From positions 1-64,000 of the forward strand of contig JALFXH010000107.1 in assembly GCA_022786965.1 (NCBI GenBank): 64,000 nucleotides of DNA, in the 5' to 3' direction. The notes below the pieces were generated by a model that was given only the letters and a program-made list of their open reading frames with translations, made no database searches and had not been told where the DNA came from. The position numbers and the translations under genes were made by a program. Within the stretch, counting starts at the first letter, position 1. Each line of letters opens with the position of its first letter. Below are positions 1-8,927 of this stretch, in pieces. Source of the DNA: Clostridiales bacterium (GTDB lineage: Bacteria; Bacillota; Clostridia; Oscillospirales; Oscillospiraceae).

Positions 1-199
1 TGATACCATTACCGACGGCGTAACCACCCGCTATGCGCTGGATAACGCTGTCATTACGGACATTACCGACCTGATGGCAGATTTCCCGGAGCATTTTGAA
101 GTAGGGGCCGGTGGAACGCTGACATTTGAAAATGCGGTACAGATTCCTGTACCATCCAGCGTGGAATACCTGATTGCTCTGGCGGAGGTGAATGTGTAA
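1..199 (+). CDS. C-terminal fragment of a phage tail-type protein
   Basis: The frame is open from the window edge (codons beginning at base 2) to a TAA at 197-199, giving about 65 residues that end in the motif VEYLIALAEVNV. I do not recognise the family. The phage assignment rests on the next two genes, which overlap it tip to tail: the following ATG shares the last A of this stop. The residues alternate acidic and hydrophobic (LMADFPEHFEVGAGG), which would fit a tail or baseplate domain, but that is inference. The 5' end lies outside the window, so length and start cannot be judged. Confidence 0.55.
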   Translation, partial: DTITDGVTTRYALDNAVITDITDLMADFPEHFEVGAGGTLTFENAVQIPVPSSVEYLIALAEVNV

Positions 200-378
200 T
201 GACGAACATTGAACTGCAAATGGCAAAAGAACTCGGATTGAATGCAGACGATTTCAAACCGAAAGATAAAGGAACAGAAGTGGAGGATGCTCTTTGTGAA
301 TTGGCTGAGATGCTGGCAGAGCAGTACAACGCAATCCGCGAAATTGCTGAACTGATTGGAGGTATGGACAATGGTTAA
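199..378 (+). CDS. small phage-type protein, 59 aa, unrecognised
   Basis: ATG at 199 overlaps the previous stop by one base, and the ORF runs to TAA at 376-378. The product begins MTNIELQMAKELGLN, is rich in Glu and Ala, and should be largely helical, with a possible short coiled coil in the second half (EDALCELAEMLAEQYNAI). It overlaps the next small gene by 8 bases, so the three ORFs read as one translationally coupled string, as in phage tail-end regions. No family is recognised. The length is too short for homology to be judged by eye. Confidence 0.6.
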   Translation: MTNIELQMAKELGLNADDFKPKDKGTEVEDALCELAEMLAEQYNAIREIAELIGGMDNG

Positions 379-472
379 TATCTACGTCAAACGCATTAAG
401 GTTGGTCTGATGACTATCAACGACGTTCCCGTACTCTGGCGAGAAAAAGTTCGTATGGCACTGGAGAATTGA
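371..472 (+). CDS. CD1375-family phage micro-protein, 33 aa
   Basis: ATG at 371 lies inside the end of the previous gene and the ORF stops with TGA at 470-472. The 33 residues begin MVNIYVKRIKVGLMTINDVP and end VLWREKVRMALEN. The pattern 'hydrophobic strand, then a T-I-x-D-V-P turn, then a helix with (K/E)xxV' matches what I know of CD1375-like or XkdX-like micro-proteins, found just after tail-fibre genes in clostridial prophages. Their function is unknown. Its presence supports reading bases 1-472 as the end of a prophage tail operon. It is followed by a strong terminator rather than the usual holin and lysin genes. Confidence 0.65.
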   Translation: MVNIYVKRIKVGLMTINDVPVLWREKVRMALEN

Positions 473-480
473 ATCTAACT

Positions 481-519
481 TGCCACCCGGGTTCTGAATG
501 TGCCCGGGTGGCATCATTT
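481..519 (+). terminator. Rho-independent terminator after the phage-tail ORFs
   Basis: A perfect 11-base inverted repeat (TGCCACCCGGG / CCCGGGTGGCA) with an 11-base loop is followed by ATCATTTT. It closes the plus-strand phage string at 472. Confidence 0.75.
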
Positions 520-713
520 TAAGCCTGCAGTATTCGATGTTCTGTTAGCTGATTGACGCGGTGGATACTTCTCCGCGAGCAGTTCACCAGCAAATGCCTC
601 CAATTGGCAGAATCTACTAAATTCTTAGTGTTCTCCAACCAATACTCTCGTCCATCTATTCTTTAAAAGGAACACACCTGCAAGCAGAAGGATTTACGGA
701 GTCTTCTGCCTTT
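520..713. other. Gap between convergent operons; one hairpin, no gene
   Basis: No convincing ORF is seen in about 190 bases. A hairpin with arms GCAGAAG (684-690) and CTTCTGC (703-709) is followed on the plus strand by a long T tract (711-727). It may act as a second plus-strand terminator or, weakly, as the end of the minus-strand glycan operon. Confidence 0.5.
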
Positions 714-2156
714 TTATTTTTTTATCATTCTTAGGAGCTCTTTTTCGGTTGCTCTTGTAGATGGATAAATGTACATGATCGCAAAATAGAATATTACGCA
801 AATGAAGACAGATACAAAATTCCATGCAACACCGGAATTGATTCTTTGCAACGTCATTCCTAAGAATCCCATCATACATGCACCTACAAAACACGGTGCT
901 GTATCTTTGAACGTTTTAATAACAGAAATTCCTGCTGCCACATTCAACAACAGCATTTCTACAGCCATTGACCAAATCACCACTGCGCATCTGGCAAGAT
1001 AGACAGACGTATAGCCAAACCTTACTGTGATCATCAGCACCGGGAACAGCACAATAAGCTCCAAAGCCTGCGTCAGAACAGAAAATTTTGGTTTTCCCAG
1101 TGAAACAAAAACTTCCATGCTAAAGAGACCAAACACAATGTTTAATGCCCTTAGTATACCCCATAGCCCAACAAACGCAGCTGCTTCTGCCCATTGGCTG
1201 CCGAGTAGGATCAAGGTGAAGAGCTTCCTGTATACAAACACTCCGATACCGAGAGGTATAACAATAAAACCCGTTTTTCTGATGATGGAATAATACATGT
1301 CTAAAAATTCTTCTCTGTTTTCTGTCAACTTAGATAGAGCAGAAAACAAAACTGGAGAAAATGCGTTAACAAGAATCATCAATATCTGATTTGTCATCGC
1401 CATTGAGGTCTTATAAAGGCCCAGATAGTAGTCTGACAGGTATTTACCCACAACAAAGATTCCGATATTCAGATTCGCCCACCCCATCAGCTGCTCAATC
1501 AGTGTCCACATGCTGAAGGAAATCATATGTTTCAGTCTTGAAAAGCAATAGTATCGCTTTGGCTTCCAATGTGAGCGGGCAGTCAGCAGAATTGCATTGG
1601 CCAAGTTTACGGAGATATTGCCAACGACGACAGCCCAAAAGCTTCGAAGAAGAAATGCCAACGGTACTGTGACGAACAAAGGCACCAGAATACCGACCAG
1701 TCTTGCAAAAAAGAGTGTTTGGAAGTCGAAATCCCGTCTATAGCGTGCCATCTGGATGCTGGAAAAGGAGGTTAGTGGCAGAGACAATGCCGCAATCGCA
1801 ATGGCATTGCCCAATTCCGGACTGCCAACTCCGGCAGCCAGTCTGTCTCGGAACAGGAAGATAAGCCACCATAGAACAAGCGACAAGGACAGGTTTGTCC
1901 AAAACGCAACGTTGGTGTCTCGGTCTAAATCATCCGGGCTGGTTTCTTTTTTCTGTATTAGGAATTTCTGAAATCCCGCATCGGTAAAGATATCTGCAAA
2001 ACTTGTCACCATGGTAATGGTTGCAACCATTCCAAAGGCTTCTGGTGTTATGAGCCGCGCCAGAATCATGTTCACAACAGGAGACATCATTTTTGAAAGC
2101 AGCTCAGTTAGTATCGACCACCTGGAAGCGTTTTTTACATTTTGTTCAATATTCAT
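714..2156 (-). CDS. Wzx-type polysaccharide flippase (MATE/MVF superfamily)
   Basis: A 480-residue polytopic membrane protein with about 12-14 hydrophobic segments. The N-terminal stretch NASRWSILTELLSKMMSPV and the following ITPEAFGMVA are characteristic of lipopolysaccharide flippases in the polysaccharide biosynthesis family. It should flip undecaprenyl-linked glycan units across the membrane. I start at the ATG at 2156 (MNIEQNVKNASRW). The frame extends upstream to 2195, but that would overlap the preceding gene and adds an atypical tail. It is the last gene of the glycan operon, 17 bases after the polymerase. The sequence is visibly AT-richer than the promoter-proximal half of the operon. 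Confidence 0.85.
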   Translation of the reverse strand: MNIEQNVKNASRWSILTELLSKMMSPVVNMILARLITPEAFGMVATITMVTSFADIFTDAGFQKFLIQKKETSPDDLDRDTNVAFWTNLSLSLVLWWLIFLFRDRLAAGVGSPELGNAIAIAALSLPLTSFSSIQMARYRRDFDFQTLFFARLVGILVPLFVTVPLAFLLRSFWAVVVGNISVNLANAILLTARSHWKPKRYYCFSRLKHMISFSMWTLIEQLMGWANLNIGIFVVGKYLSDYYLGLYKTSMAMTNQILMILVNAFSPVLFSALSKLTENREEFLDMYYSIIRKTGFIVIPLGIGVFVYRKLFTLILLGSQWAEAAAFVGLWGILRALNIVFGLFSMEVFVSLGKPKFSVLTQALELIVLFPVLMITVRFGYTSVYLARCAVVIWSMAVEMLLLNVAAGISVIKTFKDTAPCFVGACMMGFLGMTLQRINSGVAWNFVSVFICVIFYFAIMYIYPSTRATEKELLRMIKK

Positions 2157-2173
2157 GTGCCATCTTCTATTTA

Positions 2174-3316
2174 TTATGCAAATTTCAAACTGCACAAGTC
2201 GCCTCTTGCACAGGCAACGAACAGCATAATAATACTGATTGTAAATAATATCGCATTTATTTGTTTTTTACGAACTGAAGACATTTGCGGATCTGATAAT
2301 ACGATTACGATCATCGGCATATCCAGAATTGTCAGAAGCCAGCTTAACCGAAGCCCCGAATTGAACTCTATAAAGAGGAGTACGAAAGAAACTGCTGCGA
2401 TGAATGCTTGAAACTGTACTAACGATCTGCTTTGCATGAGTGCATCACCTTCGGCGGCAGACACAAGTGCATGCGCTTCAAAGCTCTTTCTATATTGCAG
2501 CATGATAAAATAAGAGGCCGCGATTACCATTAAACTCAGCAGCATCTCCCAGATATAGAAAAAACCCTTCGTGTAAGAAAGATATTTTAAGCCTTTTTCA
2601 GCCGCACCCAAAATAAATGTACGGCCGTACACCGCTGCAATACCAATCACGATTGCTCCCTCAATAACTGTTAGTATGCGACTCCTTCCTTTTGCTCCTT
2701 TTACTATATAAAACGCAACAAAGAGCATTGACGCGAGCATACCTACATTTTGGAGCAGCGCTCCAATCAGCATAACAATTGCACATTTCAAAAAAGATCG
2801 GCGCTCGATAAAATAGAGATAGATAGCGTAAGCTACAAGGGAAAGCGATAGCATTGTACGAATATTTGCTATTGTCATCATCAGCAGTCCACGTGACATA
2901 AAGAAAAACAATGCCAATGAGACTACTGCTTTTCTGCATTGGTATCGTTTATGAGAATACACCAGCAAAGAAAAGCAAAAACCATAAGTAAGAATCGCAG
3001 TCACAAACGGAAGCATTCTTTTATCCCCAAGTCCTGCAACAAGGCGATAGTAAAGTATCGCCATCGGGGATGAACTGTTCAGCATCCTGTCAACCAGTTC
3101 CCCCCAAGAACAACCTGCATACGACATCATCGCCAATTGCACCCGTCCCAAGTCAGATCCGTTTAGCGGGACGTAAAAGAATCCCATCAAACCAAGTATG
3201 AAACAATACATTGCCAAATGAATTCTGAGACCTTTTACTTGCGGAATAGACCAGACAAACCAAGCCAAACACAGAGTGTAGACACCAACACCGATCAACC
3301 TTTGAAGTAGAAACAT
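2174..3316 (-). CDS. Wzy/EpsG-type polysaccharide polymerase, membrane
   Basis: 380 residues, almost wholly hydrophobic, with about 10 predicted membrane spans and loops rich in Arg and Tyr. The stretch GSDLGRVQLAMMSYAGCSW in the first large loop resembles the charged loop of EpsG/Wzy O-antigen or EPS polymerases. The predicted role is joining lipid-linked repeat units at the outer face of the membrane. Position between a TupA-like enzyme and the Wzx flippase supports this. Wzy proteins diverge strongly, so the call depends on topology and context rather than conserved motifs. Confidence 0.75.
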   Translation of the reverse strand: MFLLQRLIGVGVYTLCLAWFVWSIPQVKGLRIHLAMYCFILGLMGFFYVPLNGSDLGRVQLAMMSYAGCSWGELVDRMLNSSSPMAILYYRLVAGLGDKRMLPFVTAILTYGFCFSLLVYSHKRYQCRKAVVSLALFFFMSRGLLMMTIANIRTMLSLSLVAYAIYLYFIERRSFLKCAIVMLIGALLQNVGMLASMLFVAFYIVKGAKGRSRILTVIEGAIVIGIAAVYGRTFILGAAEKGLKYLSYTKGFFYIWEMLLSLMVIAASYFIMLQYRKSFEAHALVSAAEGDALMQSRSLVQFQAFIAAVSFVLLFIEFNSGLRLSWLLTILDMPMIVIVLSDPQMSSVRKKQINAILFTISIIMLFVACARGDLCSLKFA

Positions 3317-3350
3317 AGAATTCCTCTCATCTTTTCAAGTGTGCTAATCT

Positions 3351-4208
3351 TCACTGCTCTACCGGCAGCTTAATCCAACTGCCAATCACATCATTGTATT
3401 CATCCGGCTCAAACTCGTCATAACCAGACGCATCAAAGAATGTTAATTCCCCAAAATAAAGCTGGTGATCCACATAATACCAGTCTACACGGATGTGCGG
3501 AATCCCCTGAGAAAGCTTTGCTGACAGTTCCAGCATTTCCTGTAAGAATTCTGGTTTACCTGCCGGAACTTCGGCATTGCTCTCACCTTTCTGGTTAAAG
3601 TCTTGCCGCACCCAATTGGTGTCGTAAAAATCCTGCGTATACTGATCTGTAAAACGGCCCTGATGCAACTCGATCAGTTTCGGAATACCATTGAAACACA
3701 GCACTTTATAGTCCCGAAGTCCGCCGCTTTCATCTTCCATGTATTTTTCTGCAAGGATGACCGGCTTCACATGCCTGTACGGCCACTCTCTGCCATAGGC
3801 AAAATGGCTTTTCCTGACCCGTTTGTTCAGCTTCTTCTTTGCTGAATCCATATCAAAAGTCCGCTTGTCACGACATACGCACACACTTTTGGAATCGTGA
3901 TTACACTTTAATACAAACTGCTCCGGAAGGGAGCTCCAGTCAATCTGATCCGCATTTTCCCATACACCCAGAGTTGGAATAACGTATTTTTTACCAATAG
4001 TATCTGCGATGTACTGTTTCACAAGATGTTTATCAACATACATGGAGTACTCAGGTTTCCTATCATGGAGCTTTAGCCACTGAAGTTTTTCATTGTATCT
4101 CGTTGGGTTGCTTAAATTCAGTTTTTTTCCCGTGACATACAAATATTGGAGTCTGATGTATACTTCATCAGGCAGGACTCGCAAAAGCTGATAAACAATA
4201 CTATTCAT
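3351..4208 (-). CDS. TupA-like ATP-grasp glycan-modifying protein
   Basis: 285 residues. The N-terminal block NPTRYNEKLQWLKLHDRKPEY followed by a DKHLVKQYIA stretch and FVLKCNHDS (about residues 95-105) is the signature of the TupA-like ATP-grasp family found in capsule and teichuronopeptide clusters. The C-terminal region contains RVDWYYVD and GELTFFDASGY, matching the metal/ATP-binding end of the fold. Family members are thought to attach amino acids to polysaccharide sugars; the substrate here is unknown. Its start overlaps the end of the upstream glycosyltransferase by 8 bases, which indicates translational coupling. Confidence 0.8.
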   Translation of the reverse strand: MNSIVYQLLRVLPDEVYIRLQYLYVTGKKLNLSNPTRYNEKLQWLKLHDRKPEYSMYVDKHLVKQYIADTIGKKYVIPTLGVWENADQIDWSSLPEQFVLKCNHDSKSVCVCRDKRTFDMDSAKKKLNKRVRKSHFAYGREWPYRHVKPVILAEKYMEDESGGLRDYKVLCFNGIPKLIELHQGRFTDQYTQDFYDTNWVRQDFNQKGESNAEVPAGKPEFLQEMLELSAKLSQGIPHIRVDWYYVDHQLYFGELTFFDASGYDEFEPDEYNDVIGSWIKLPVEQ

Positions 4209-5301
4209 TGATTTCTCCTTTTAACAACTTCTCAAAAGAAGTATGTGCTTCTATTGCTATGGAGTTCCATTCGTATTTTTTTGACAAAGCTACTGCATTT
4301 TGGCTGATATTCATGTAATTTTCTTTTGCATCAATCGCAGCTTGCAGTGCTTCGCAGATCGACTGTGCTTCGTTATCTGCAGTCCACCCAGCTCCGTATG
4401 TATCGATCTCTCTTCTCATATTAGATCCGGTCGTGGCAACACAGGGCAGCCCATACGACAGAGCTTCAATCAATGCCATTGGATGGCCCTCAAATCTGGA
4501 GGGAATCAAGAAGACATCACTTTCCAAAAGAAGCTGTTTTTTTTCATCACCAAAAACACCATCTTGAAAGGTAATAATGTCATGGAGTCTCTTCTCAACG
4601 ACAATTCGCTTCAGTTCTTCAGCTTGTCCCTCTTGGTCCGGTCCACAGATTGTAATCTTGCAGTTTTCTTCTATCAGTCTTTCTCTTAGCATTGCACACG
4701 CATCAATAAGCAGATCCAATCCTTTGTGATATGGCGATATTCTGCCGATAGATACAAATTTGATTCCATCCTCTGTAAAACCTGTTTTTACGCTTTCTGG
4801 AAATGTAACACCATTGGGAATCACGATATATTTTGGATTCCAGGCATCACCCGAATCGATATACTCCTGCTCTGTCAGATACTGAATTGCAGCAGCCTTG
4901 CGTGCATATTGCTTGCATCCCAATACATTGGCAATGGATTTCTTCAACATTTTGCGTTTCTGCGCCTGACACGTCAGCTCTCCTCTCGGGATTATGACAT
5001 AAGGAGTGTCTCCTTTCATCAGTTCCCGCATAAGCGGACTGCGAAACATGTTGTAGAAGCACTCCACAACGATGATATCCGGTTTATGAAAGGGCGCAGG
5101 CAGAGCGTCAATGGATTCTTTCGGGTATTCTGTTAGATCGTGATAATAGGAAATATTCTTCCAAAAATCGGGAGATTTCGGAACTGCGTTATACCAGAAT
5201 ACATTATCTATCTTAGACTGTGCATCAATTTGCTTTGGAACACTATATGTTGGTCCAGCAAATGATGCTCCACCAAGGTGAGATAGATATAAAATATTCA
5301 T
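4201..5301 (-). CDS. GT4-family glycosyltransferase
   Basis: 366 residues with a GT-B layout. The N-terminal half contains a Gly/Ala loop (HLGGASFAGPTYSV), and the C-terminal half has KFVSIGRISPYHKGLD (about residues 185-200) and the EGHPMALIEALSYGLPCVAT block that binds the sugar nucleotide (E-x7-E motif). It should transfer a sugar from an NDP donor to the growing lipid-linked oligosaccharide on the cytoplasmic face. A GGAGG precedes the ATG. Donor and acceptor cannot be read from sequence. Confidence 0.85.
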   Translation of the reverse strand: MNILYLSHLGGASFAGPTYSVPKQIDAQSKIDNVFWYNAVPKSPDFWKNISYYHDLTEYPKESIDALPAPFHKPDIIVVECFYNMFRSPLMRELMKGDTPYVIIPRGELTCQAQKRKMLKKSIANVLGCKQYARKAAAIQYLTEQEYIDSGDAWNPKYIVIPNGVTFPESVKTGFTEDGIKFVSIGRISPYHKGLDLLIDACAMLRERLIEENCKITICGPDQEGQAEELKRIVVEKRLHDIITFQDGVFGDEKKQLLLESDVFLIPSRFEGHPMALIEALSYGLPCVATTGSNMRREIDTYGAGWTADNEAQSICEALQAAIDAKENYMNISQNAVALSKKYEWNSIAIEAHTSFEKLLKGEINE

Positions 5302-5314
5302 GTTTCCTCCTATA

Positions 5315-6490
5315 TTACTTCTGGATCATGTTGAGGATCTTCTGATAGGTTGTCTGTCGATCAAACCTCTCTTCAGCGCAGCGACGGGAATTCCGTCCCA
5401 TCTCCTTCCGTAACTCCATGCTGTTCATAAGCATCGTCAGCTTTTGCGCCATATCTGCGGCATCACCATTCTTGCAGTTGAAGCCCATATTGTAATCGGA
5501 TACCAGTTTTCTGTATTCCGGGCTTTCCTGTGTATTTATGACCGGCAGACCGCAGGCTGCATAGTCTGCGTGCTTGTTGATAATGCTTGCCGCAGATTTT
5601 CCCTTGATCGGATTTACCGTCACATCACAGGATGCCAGCAGTCCGCACATTTCGGGATAGGGCATATATCCTCTGAATTCGGAGTTTATCCCGGCATTTT
5701 GAGCGTATTTCCGAAACTTGGGTTCCAGATAGCCGCTGCCCATGACCACCAGCTTCACTTTTGGATTGCTCATCTTCTTGACCGCATCCACCAAACAGGG
5801 AATATCATAGCTGTCGGACAGAGAACCGCAATAGGCAATCCAGAATTCACCATCGTCACGCATTGTTTTATATTTCTGAACATTTTCGTCAAATACACTC
5901 AAATCGGTGCCAATGTATACAGCGGCGCTACTGTTGGCGCGCGTATTGACCATTTTTGCTCTGTCAACATAGGTCTGGGATACCGCTATAATTGCATCCG
6001 CCGCGGCATAGGCCCTATTCACCGCCGTTTTGAACGGAGCGAACGCAATCGTGCTCACTACAGGAATATCGACTGCCATCTGAAATGCTTCGGGCCACAA
6101 ATCTTGAACATCAACAATAAAGTTGATTCCATTTTTGTTGCAGTACTCACCGACCAGCGACGCTGCTGTCAGAGAGGGGATGGCACAGTATACCACATCA
6201 GGCTTATGCCTCTTTCGTATGTACTCGCAAACATTCCTCCCCCACACTCTATGACTCAGGAAGCGCTGAATGGAGATGTTCTTTTTATAGCCCGGCTCTT
6301 CAATCAATGTAACCTTATAAGAAAACCGGGAAAAATCGCATACACGTTTTTTCCTGGTTCCGTGAGAAAAAGCAGATCCAATCAGTTCCACATCGTTCTC
6401 TTTTGTAAGCATATCCGCTATGTAAGAAAACCGGCTATTCGTCGGCTTGTCCAGCGCTGCACAAAAATTCGCGATAATTACGATATCCAT
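5315..6490 (-). CDS. GT4-family glycosyltransferase (WbuB-like)
   Basis: 391 residues from the ATG at 6490 (MDIVIIANFCAALD), which has GGAG 7 bases upstream. The frame extends to 6565, but that adds 25 residues with no ribosome site. N-terminal features include IVDVQDLWPEAF (about residues 125-135), typical of WbuB/WcaI-like GT4 enzymes. The C-terminal half has WIAYCGSLSDSYD and the donor-site region INKHADYAACGLPVINT. The role is addition of an (often N-acetylated amino) sugar to the lipid-linked unit. The exact linkage is unknown. Together with the next gene it forms the chain-extension part of the operon. Confidence 0.82.
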   Translation of the reverse strand: MDIVIIANFCAALDKPTNSRFSYIADMLTKENDVELIGSAFSHGTRKKRVCDFSRFSYKVTLIEEPGYKKNISIQRFLSHRVWGRNVCEYIRKRHKPDVVYCAIPSLTAASLVGEYCNKNGINFIVDVQDLWPEAFQMAVDIPVVSTIAFAPFKTAVNRAYAAADAIIAVSQTYVDRAKMVNTRANSSAAVYIGTDLSVFDENVQKYKTMRDDGEFWIAYCGSLSDSYDIPCLVDAVKKMSNPKVKLVVMGSGYLEPKFRKYAQNAGINSEFRGYMPYPEMCGLLASCDVTVNPIKGKSAASIINKHADYAACGLPVINTQESPEYRKLVSDYNMGFNCKNGDAADMAQKLTMLMNSMELRKEMGRNSRRCAEERFDRQTTYQKILNMIQK

Positions 6491-6593
6491 GTCTACACTC
6501 CAACCAAACCTGTATTGTACTTGTCTTGCCAAAGCCAATAACCCTATGAACCGGATAGAACTCATTGAAAAGCGATCAATCAGATATCTGTGC

Positions 6594-6759
6594 TCACCCC
6601 CGAGGAGTATTCACCCATCTCCCCGGATTGTCAAAAATTGCTTCTGATTCAAGTATAATTGGTTCCACGTCTACATCTCGCAGGAAGATGTACGGCTTTT
6701 CATAATGATGGTACTGGTCCCGCTGTGACATTGCCGACAATAAGGATTTTTCCCCGCAT
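6594..6759 (-). pseudogene. short degraded or frameshifted ORF pair inside the glycan operon
   Basis: Two overlapping minus-strand frames fill this 200-base gap. ATG at 6759, with GGGAAG upstream, gives a 19-codon start (MRGKILIVGNVTAGP...), which looks like the first beta strand of a nucleotide-binding fold, and then stops at 6700. A second frame from ATG at 6731 gives 45 residues (MSQRDQYHHYEKPYIFLRDVD... to a TGA at 6594-6596). Reading one into the other by a single frameshift would give a roughly 55-residue product. I infer a remnant of a deleted biosynthetic gene. A genuine small protein is possible. Confidence 0.4.
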
Positions 6760-6770
6760 CGGTTCTTCCC

Positions 6771-7733
6771 TCACATTTTTTTAATCATTACTTCGTTGTA
6801 CTTCATCATGTAGATGCCTTCTTCATAGTCACCTATGCTCCTGATATTCACATTTCCACTCAGATTATTCAGGATTAACTTCATATGGTCACAACCACAC
6901 TCATAGGCATGGGGATAACCACCGCCGAAGCGGGGATTGACCTCAGAAATAAAATACTCTCCGTTGATTTCAAAAATATCTATATCAATCTGGCCGCGAT
7001 ACCCGGCTTCCCCGACGAACTTCTCAATCAGCGCAAACAGCTTGTCATCTTTGAAGGAAACCGCCTTGTCCGTCTCACCGGCGCGCATTTTCAGCTTCTT
7101 CTTGGTAAAGATGGACACCACGTCACCGGAAATCATATCGATGTACACATCCGCACCGATTTCCTGACCATTCAGAAACTCCTGAATCATCAGTCCATCC
7201 TCATGGGCAAACAGCAGCTCCACCGTCTCCCGGTCATAAACTTTGGAGATAGAGATGCTGGCACTGCCTCCGGCAGGTTTTACAAATACAGGATACTGAA
7301 TCAATCCAGCATCCACATCTGCAAAAAAAGTCTCCTTATCCATATAGGACTTGGCGCAATTGTAGCCATGCTCCACCAGCCAGCCGTACATCTGGAACTT
7401 GTCCAGTGCCATTTCGCACAGGTCATAGGCGGAACCGATTACGGTGGTTCCCACAGCCTCAAAATCAGCAGTATGCTCTGCCAGCAAAGAAAGTTCAGGG
7501 TCGATCAAGGACAGTACACCCGTTATCTGTTCCTTCTTGCAAATATCCAGAATCACATCCAGATACCCAGGAGCAGTCATCCGCGGAACAATATAATATT
7601 TATCCGCATCATAAATGGCAGGAGCGATATCACTGCAATCTGTGGCAATGACAAGACCATTACCAGCCAATGCCTTTCTAAAATATTGCACAATCTTATT
7701 CCGTGTCCCTACGCTGAGAATCAAAATATTCAT
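6771..7733 (-). CDS. ATP-grasp domain enzyme (carbamoyl-phosphate-synthase-like)
   Basis: 320 residues. The N-terminal pre-ATP-grasp strand MNILILSVGTRNK is followed by the ATP-grasp core: YPVFVKPAGGSASISI (about 148-163), MIQEFLNGQEIGADVYID and the metal-binding strand DIDIFEINGEYFISEVNPRFGGGYP (E and N before PRFGG). It probably ligates a carboxylate to an amine on a sugar or sugar precursor. The fold is clear but the substrate is not. Its start lies 38 bases inside the end of the GNAT gene, so the two are translationally coupled. Confidence 0.8.
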   Translation of the reverse strand: MNILILSVGTRNKIVQYFRKALAGNGLVIATDCSDIAPAIYDADKYYIVPRMTAPGYLDVILDICKKEQITGVLSLIDPELSLLAEHTADFEAVGTTVIGSAYDLCEMALDKFQMYGWLVEHGYNCAKSYMDKETFFADVDAGLIQYPVFVKPAGGSASISISKVYDRETVELLFAHEDGLMIQEFLNGQEIGADVYIDMISGDVVSIFTKKKLKMRAGETDKAVSFKDDKLFALIEKFVGEAGYRGQIDIDIFEINGEYFISEVNPRFGGGYPHAYECGCDHMKLILNNLSGNVNIRSIGDYEEGIYMMKYNEVMIKKM

Positions 7734-8247
7734 TATCTACTATCTCCCTTTGATAATCACTTCTTAAAATAGCGTATCTAATGCGATCAATCAGCACACC
7801 ATGCCGCGACAAATCTTCTCTGAATACCCCCTCTTTTTGAAAGCCATTTTTTTCGTAAAGAGAGCAAGCCGCTACATTATCCGCGTCGACATTCAAATAA
7901 ACTTTATTCAACCGTAATTCTTCAAAAGCATAGCGTAAGATAATTTTTGTCGCACTTGAGGCAACACCTTTACGCTTATATGATTGCTCTCCCATACTGA
8001 TGTAGTATTCAGCTTTCGAGTTCTCTTCATCAATAGCAAGCAGGCCAATCAGTCCAACAGGCATCTCATTCGCTAGAATTACACAATCATGTCGAATTGT
8101 ATTATTCTTATTGGCAAACCACGCACAGGTTGCTTCATATTCTAGGGGAATATTGTAGTGGAGGTAGAAATTATTTTCAGGATCATTAATCCAACGTATT
8201 TTCAGCGGGATATCCTCAAATCGGAAGGCCCTGATAGAAACATCCAT
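7696..8247 (-). CDS. GNAT-family N-acetyltransferase, PseH-like
   Basis: 183 residues. The GNAT acetyl-CoA loop is visible as EQSYKRKGVASSATKIILRYAF (Q/R-x-x-G-V/A) at about residues 93-115, followed by LNVDADNVAACSLYEKNGFQKEGVFR, the typical C-terminal N-x(6)-YEK-GF motif. In this operon, directly after an aminotransferase and a phosphoglycosyl transferase, the likely job is N-acetylation of the 4-amino group of a UDP-4-amino sugar. It would replace the left-handed-helix PglD seen in the classical bacillosamine route. That substrate assignment is inference. Confidence 0.8.
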   Translation of the reverse strand: MDVSIRAFRFEDIPLKIRWINDPENNFYLHYNIPLEYEATCAWFANKNNTIRHDCVILANEMPVGLIGLLAIDEENSKAEYYISMGEQSYKRKGVASSATKIILRYAFEELRLNKVYLNVDADNVAACSLYEKNGFQKEGVFREDLSRHGVLIDRIRYAILRSDYQREIVDNEYFDSQRRDTE

Positions 8248-8258
8248 ATATTTCTTCC

Positions 8259-8915
8259 TTATTTATTCATATTCATTCGTTCTATTCGTTGATCGATAAA
8301 CTTTCCTGCTTTGAACCCTTCCCCCACCTGTATGTTGGATCGCTTTACAGTTTTTATTACCGTTTGGGCAATCAGCTTTATGTCCCCCAAAAAAGTGATT
8401 CTTGAAACATACTCGCAGTCGTATTTGAGCTTTTGATCCCAGCTAATTGCATTTCTTCCATTCACTTGTGCGAGTCCAGACAAACCAGGTCTGACATCGT
8501 GCCTGTGCATTTCCTTCTCTGTGTAATAGGGAAGGTACTCCAGAAGTAAAGGTCGGGGACCGATGAGGCTCATATCACCTTTGATTATATTGATGGCTTC
8601 GGGCAGTTCATCCAGAGAGGTAGCCCGCAAAGTCCTGCCAAACTTGGTCAGCCGCACTTCGTCAGGCAGTAGCTCGCCGTTTTCGTCCCGCGCATCGGTC
8701 ATAGAGCGGAATTTATAGAGATTAAATATCTTCTCGTCCTTTCCGGGCCGGGGCTGCTTGAAAATCACCGGGCTGCCCAGCTTAATGCGCACCAGAATCG
8801 CTACAATAATGTACAGCCAACTGAACACGATCAACGCGGCAAGAGCGCAACATAAATCTATGGGACGCTTGAAGTATTTTTCATATGGACCGTAGGGAAT
8901 ATGCTTCTTTCCCAT
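8259..8915 (-). CDS. PglC-like phosphoglycosyl transferase (priming sugar transferase)
   Basis: 218 residues with one N-terminal membrane helix (about 20-42) that forms a re-entrant hairpin, followed by the monotopic phosphoglycosyl transferase core. Visible motifs are KFRSM (about 68-72), the Asp-Glu dyad in TSLDELPE and GDMSLIGPRPLL, then RPGLSGLAQVNGRN. It should start glycan assembly by moving a phospho-sugar from a UDP-sugar to undecaprenyl phosphate. The length fits PglC-type short enzymes rather than the 460-residue WbaP type. The upstream genes suggest that a UDP-4-acetamido-dideoxy sugar is the donor. Confidence 0.9.
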   Translation of the reverse strand: MGKKHIPYGPYEKYFKRPIDLCCALAALIVFSWLYIIVAILVRIKLGSPVIFKQPRPGKDEKIFNLYKFRSMTDARDENGELLPDEVRLTKFGRTLRATSLDELPEAINIIKGDMSLIGPRPLLLEYLPYYTEKEMHRHDVRPGLSGLAQVNGRNAISWDQKLKYDCEYVSRITFLGDIKLIAQTVIKTVKRSNIQVGEGFKAGKFIDQRIERMNMNK

Positions 8916-8927
8916 CTCTTGTTCCCC

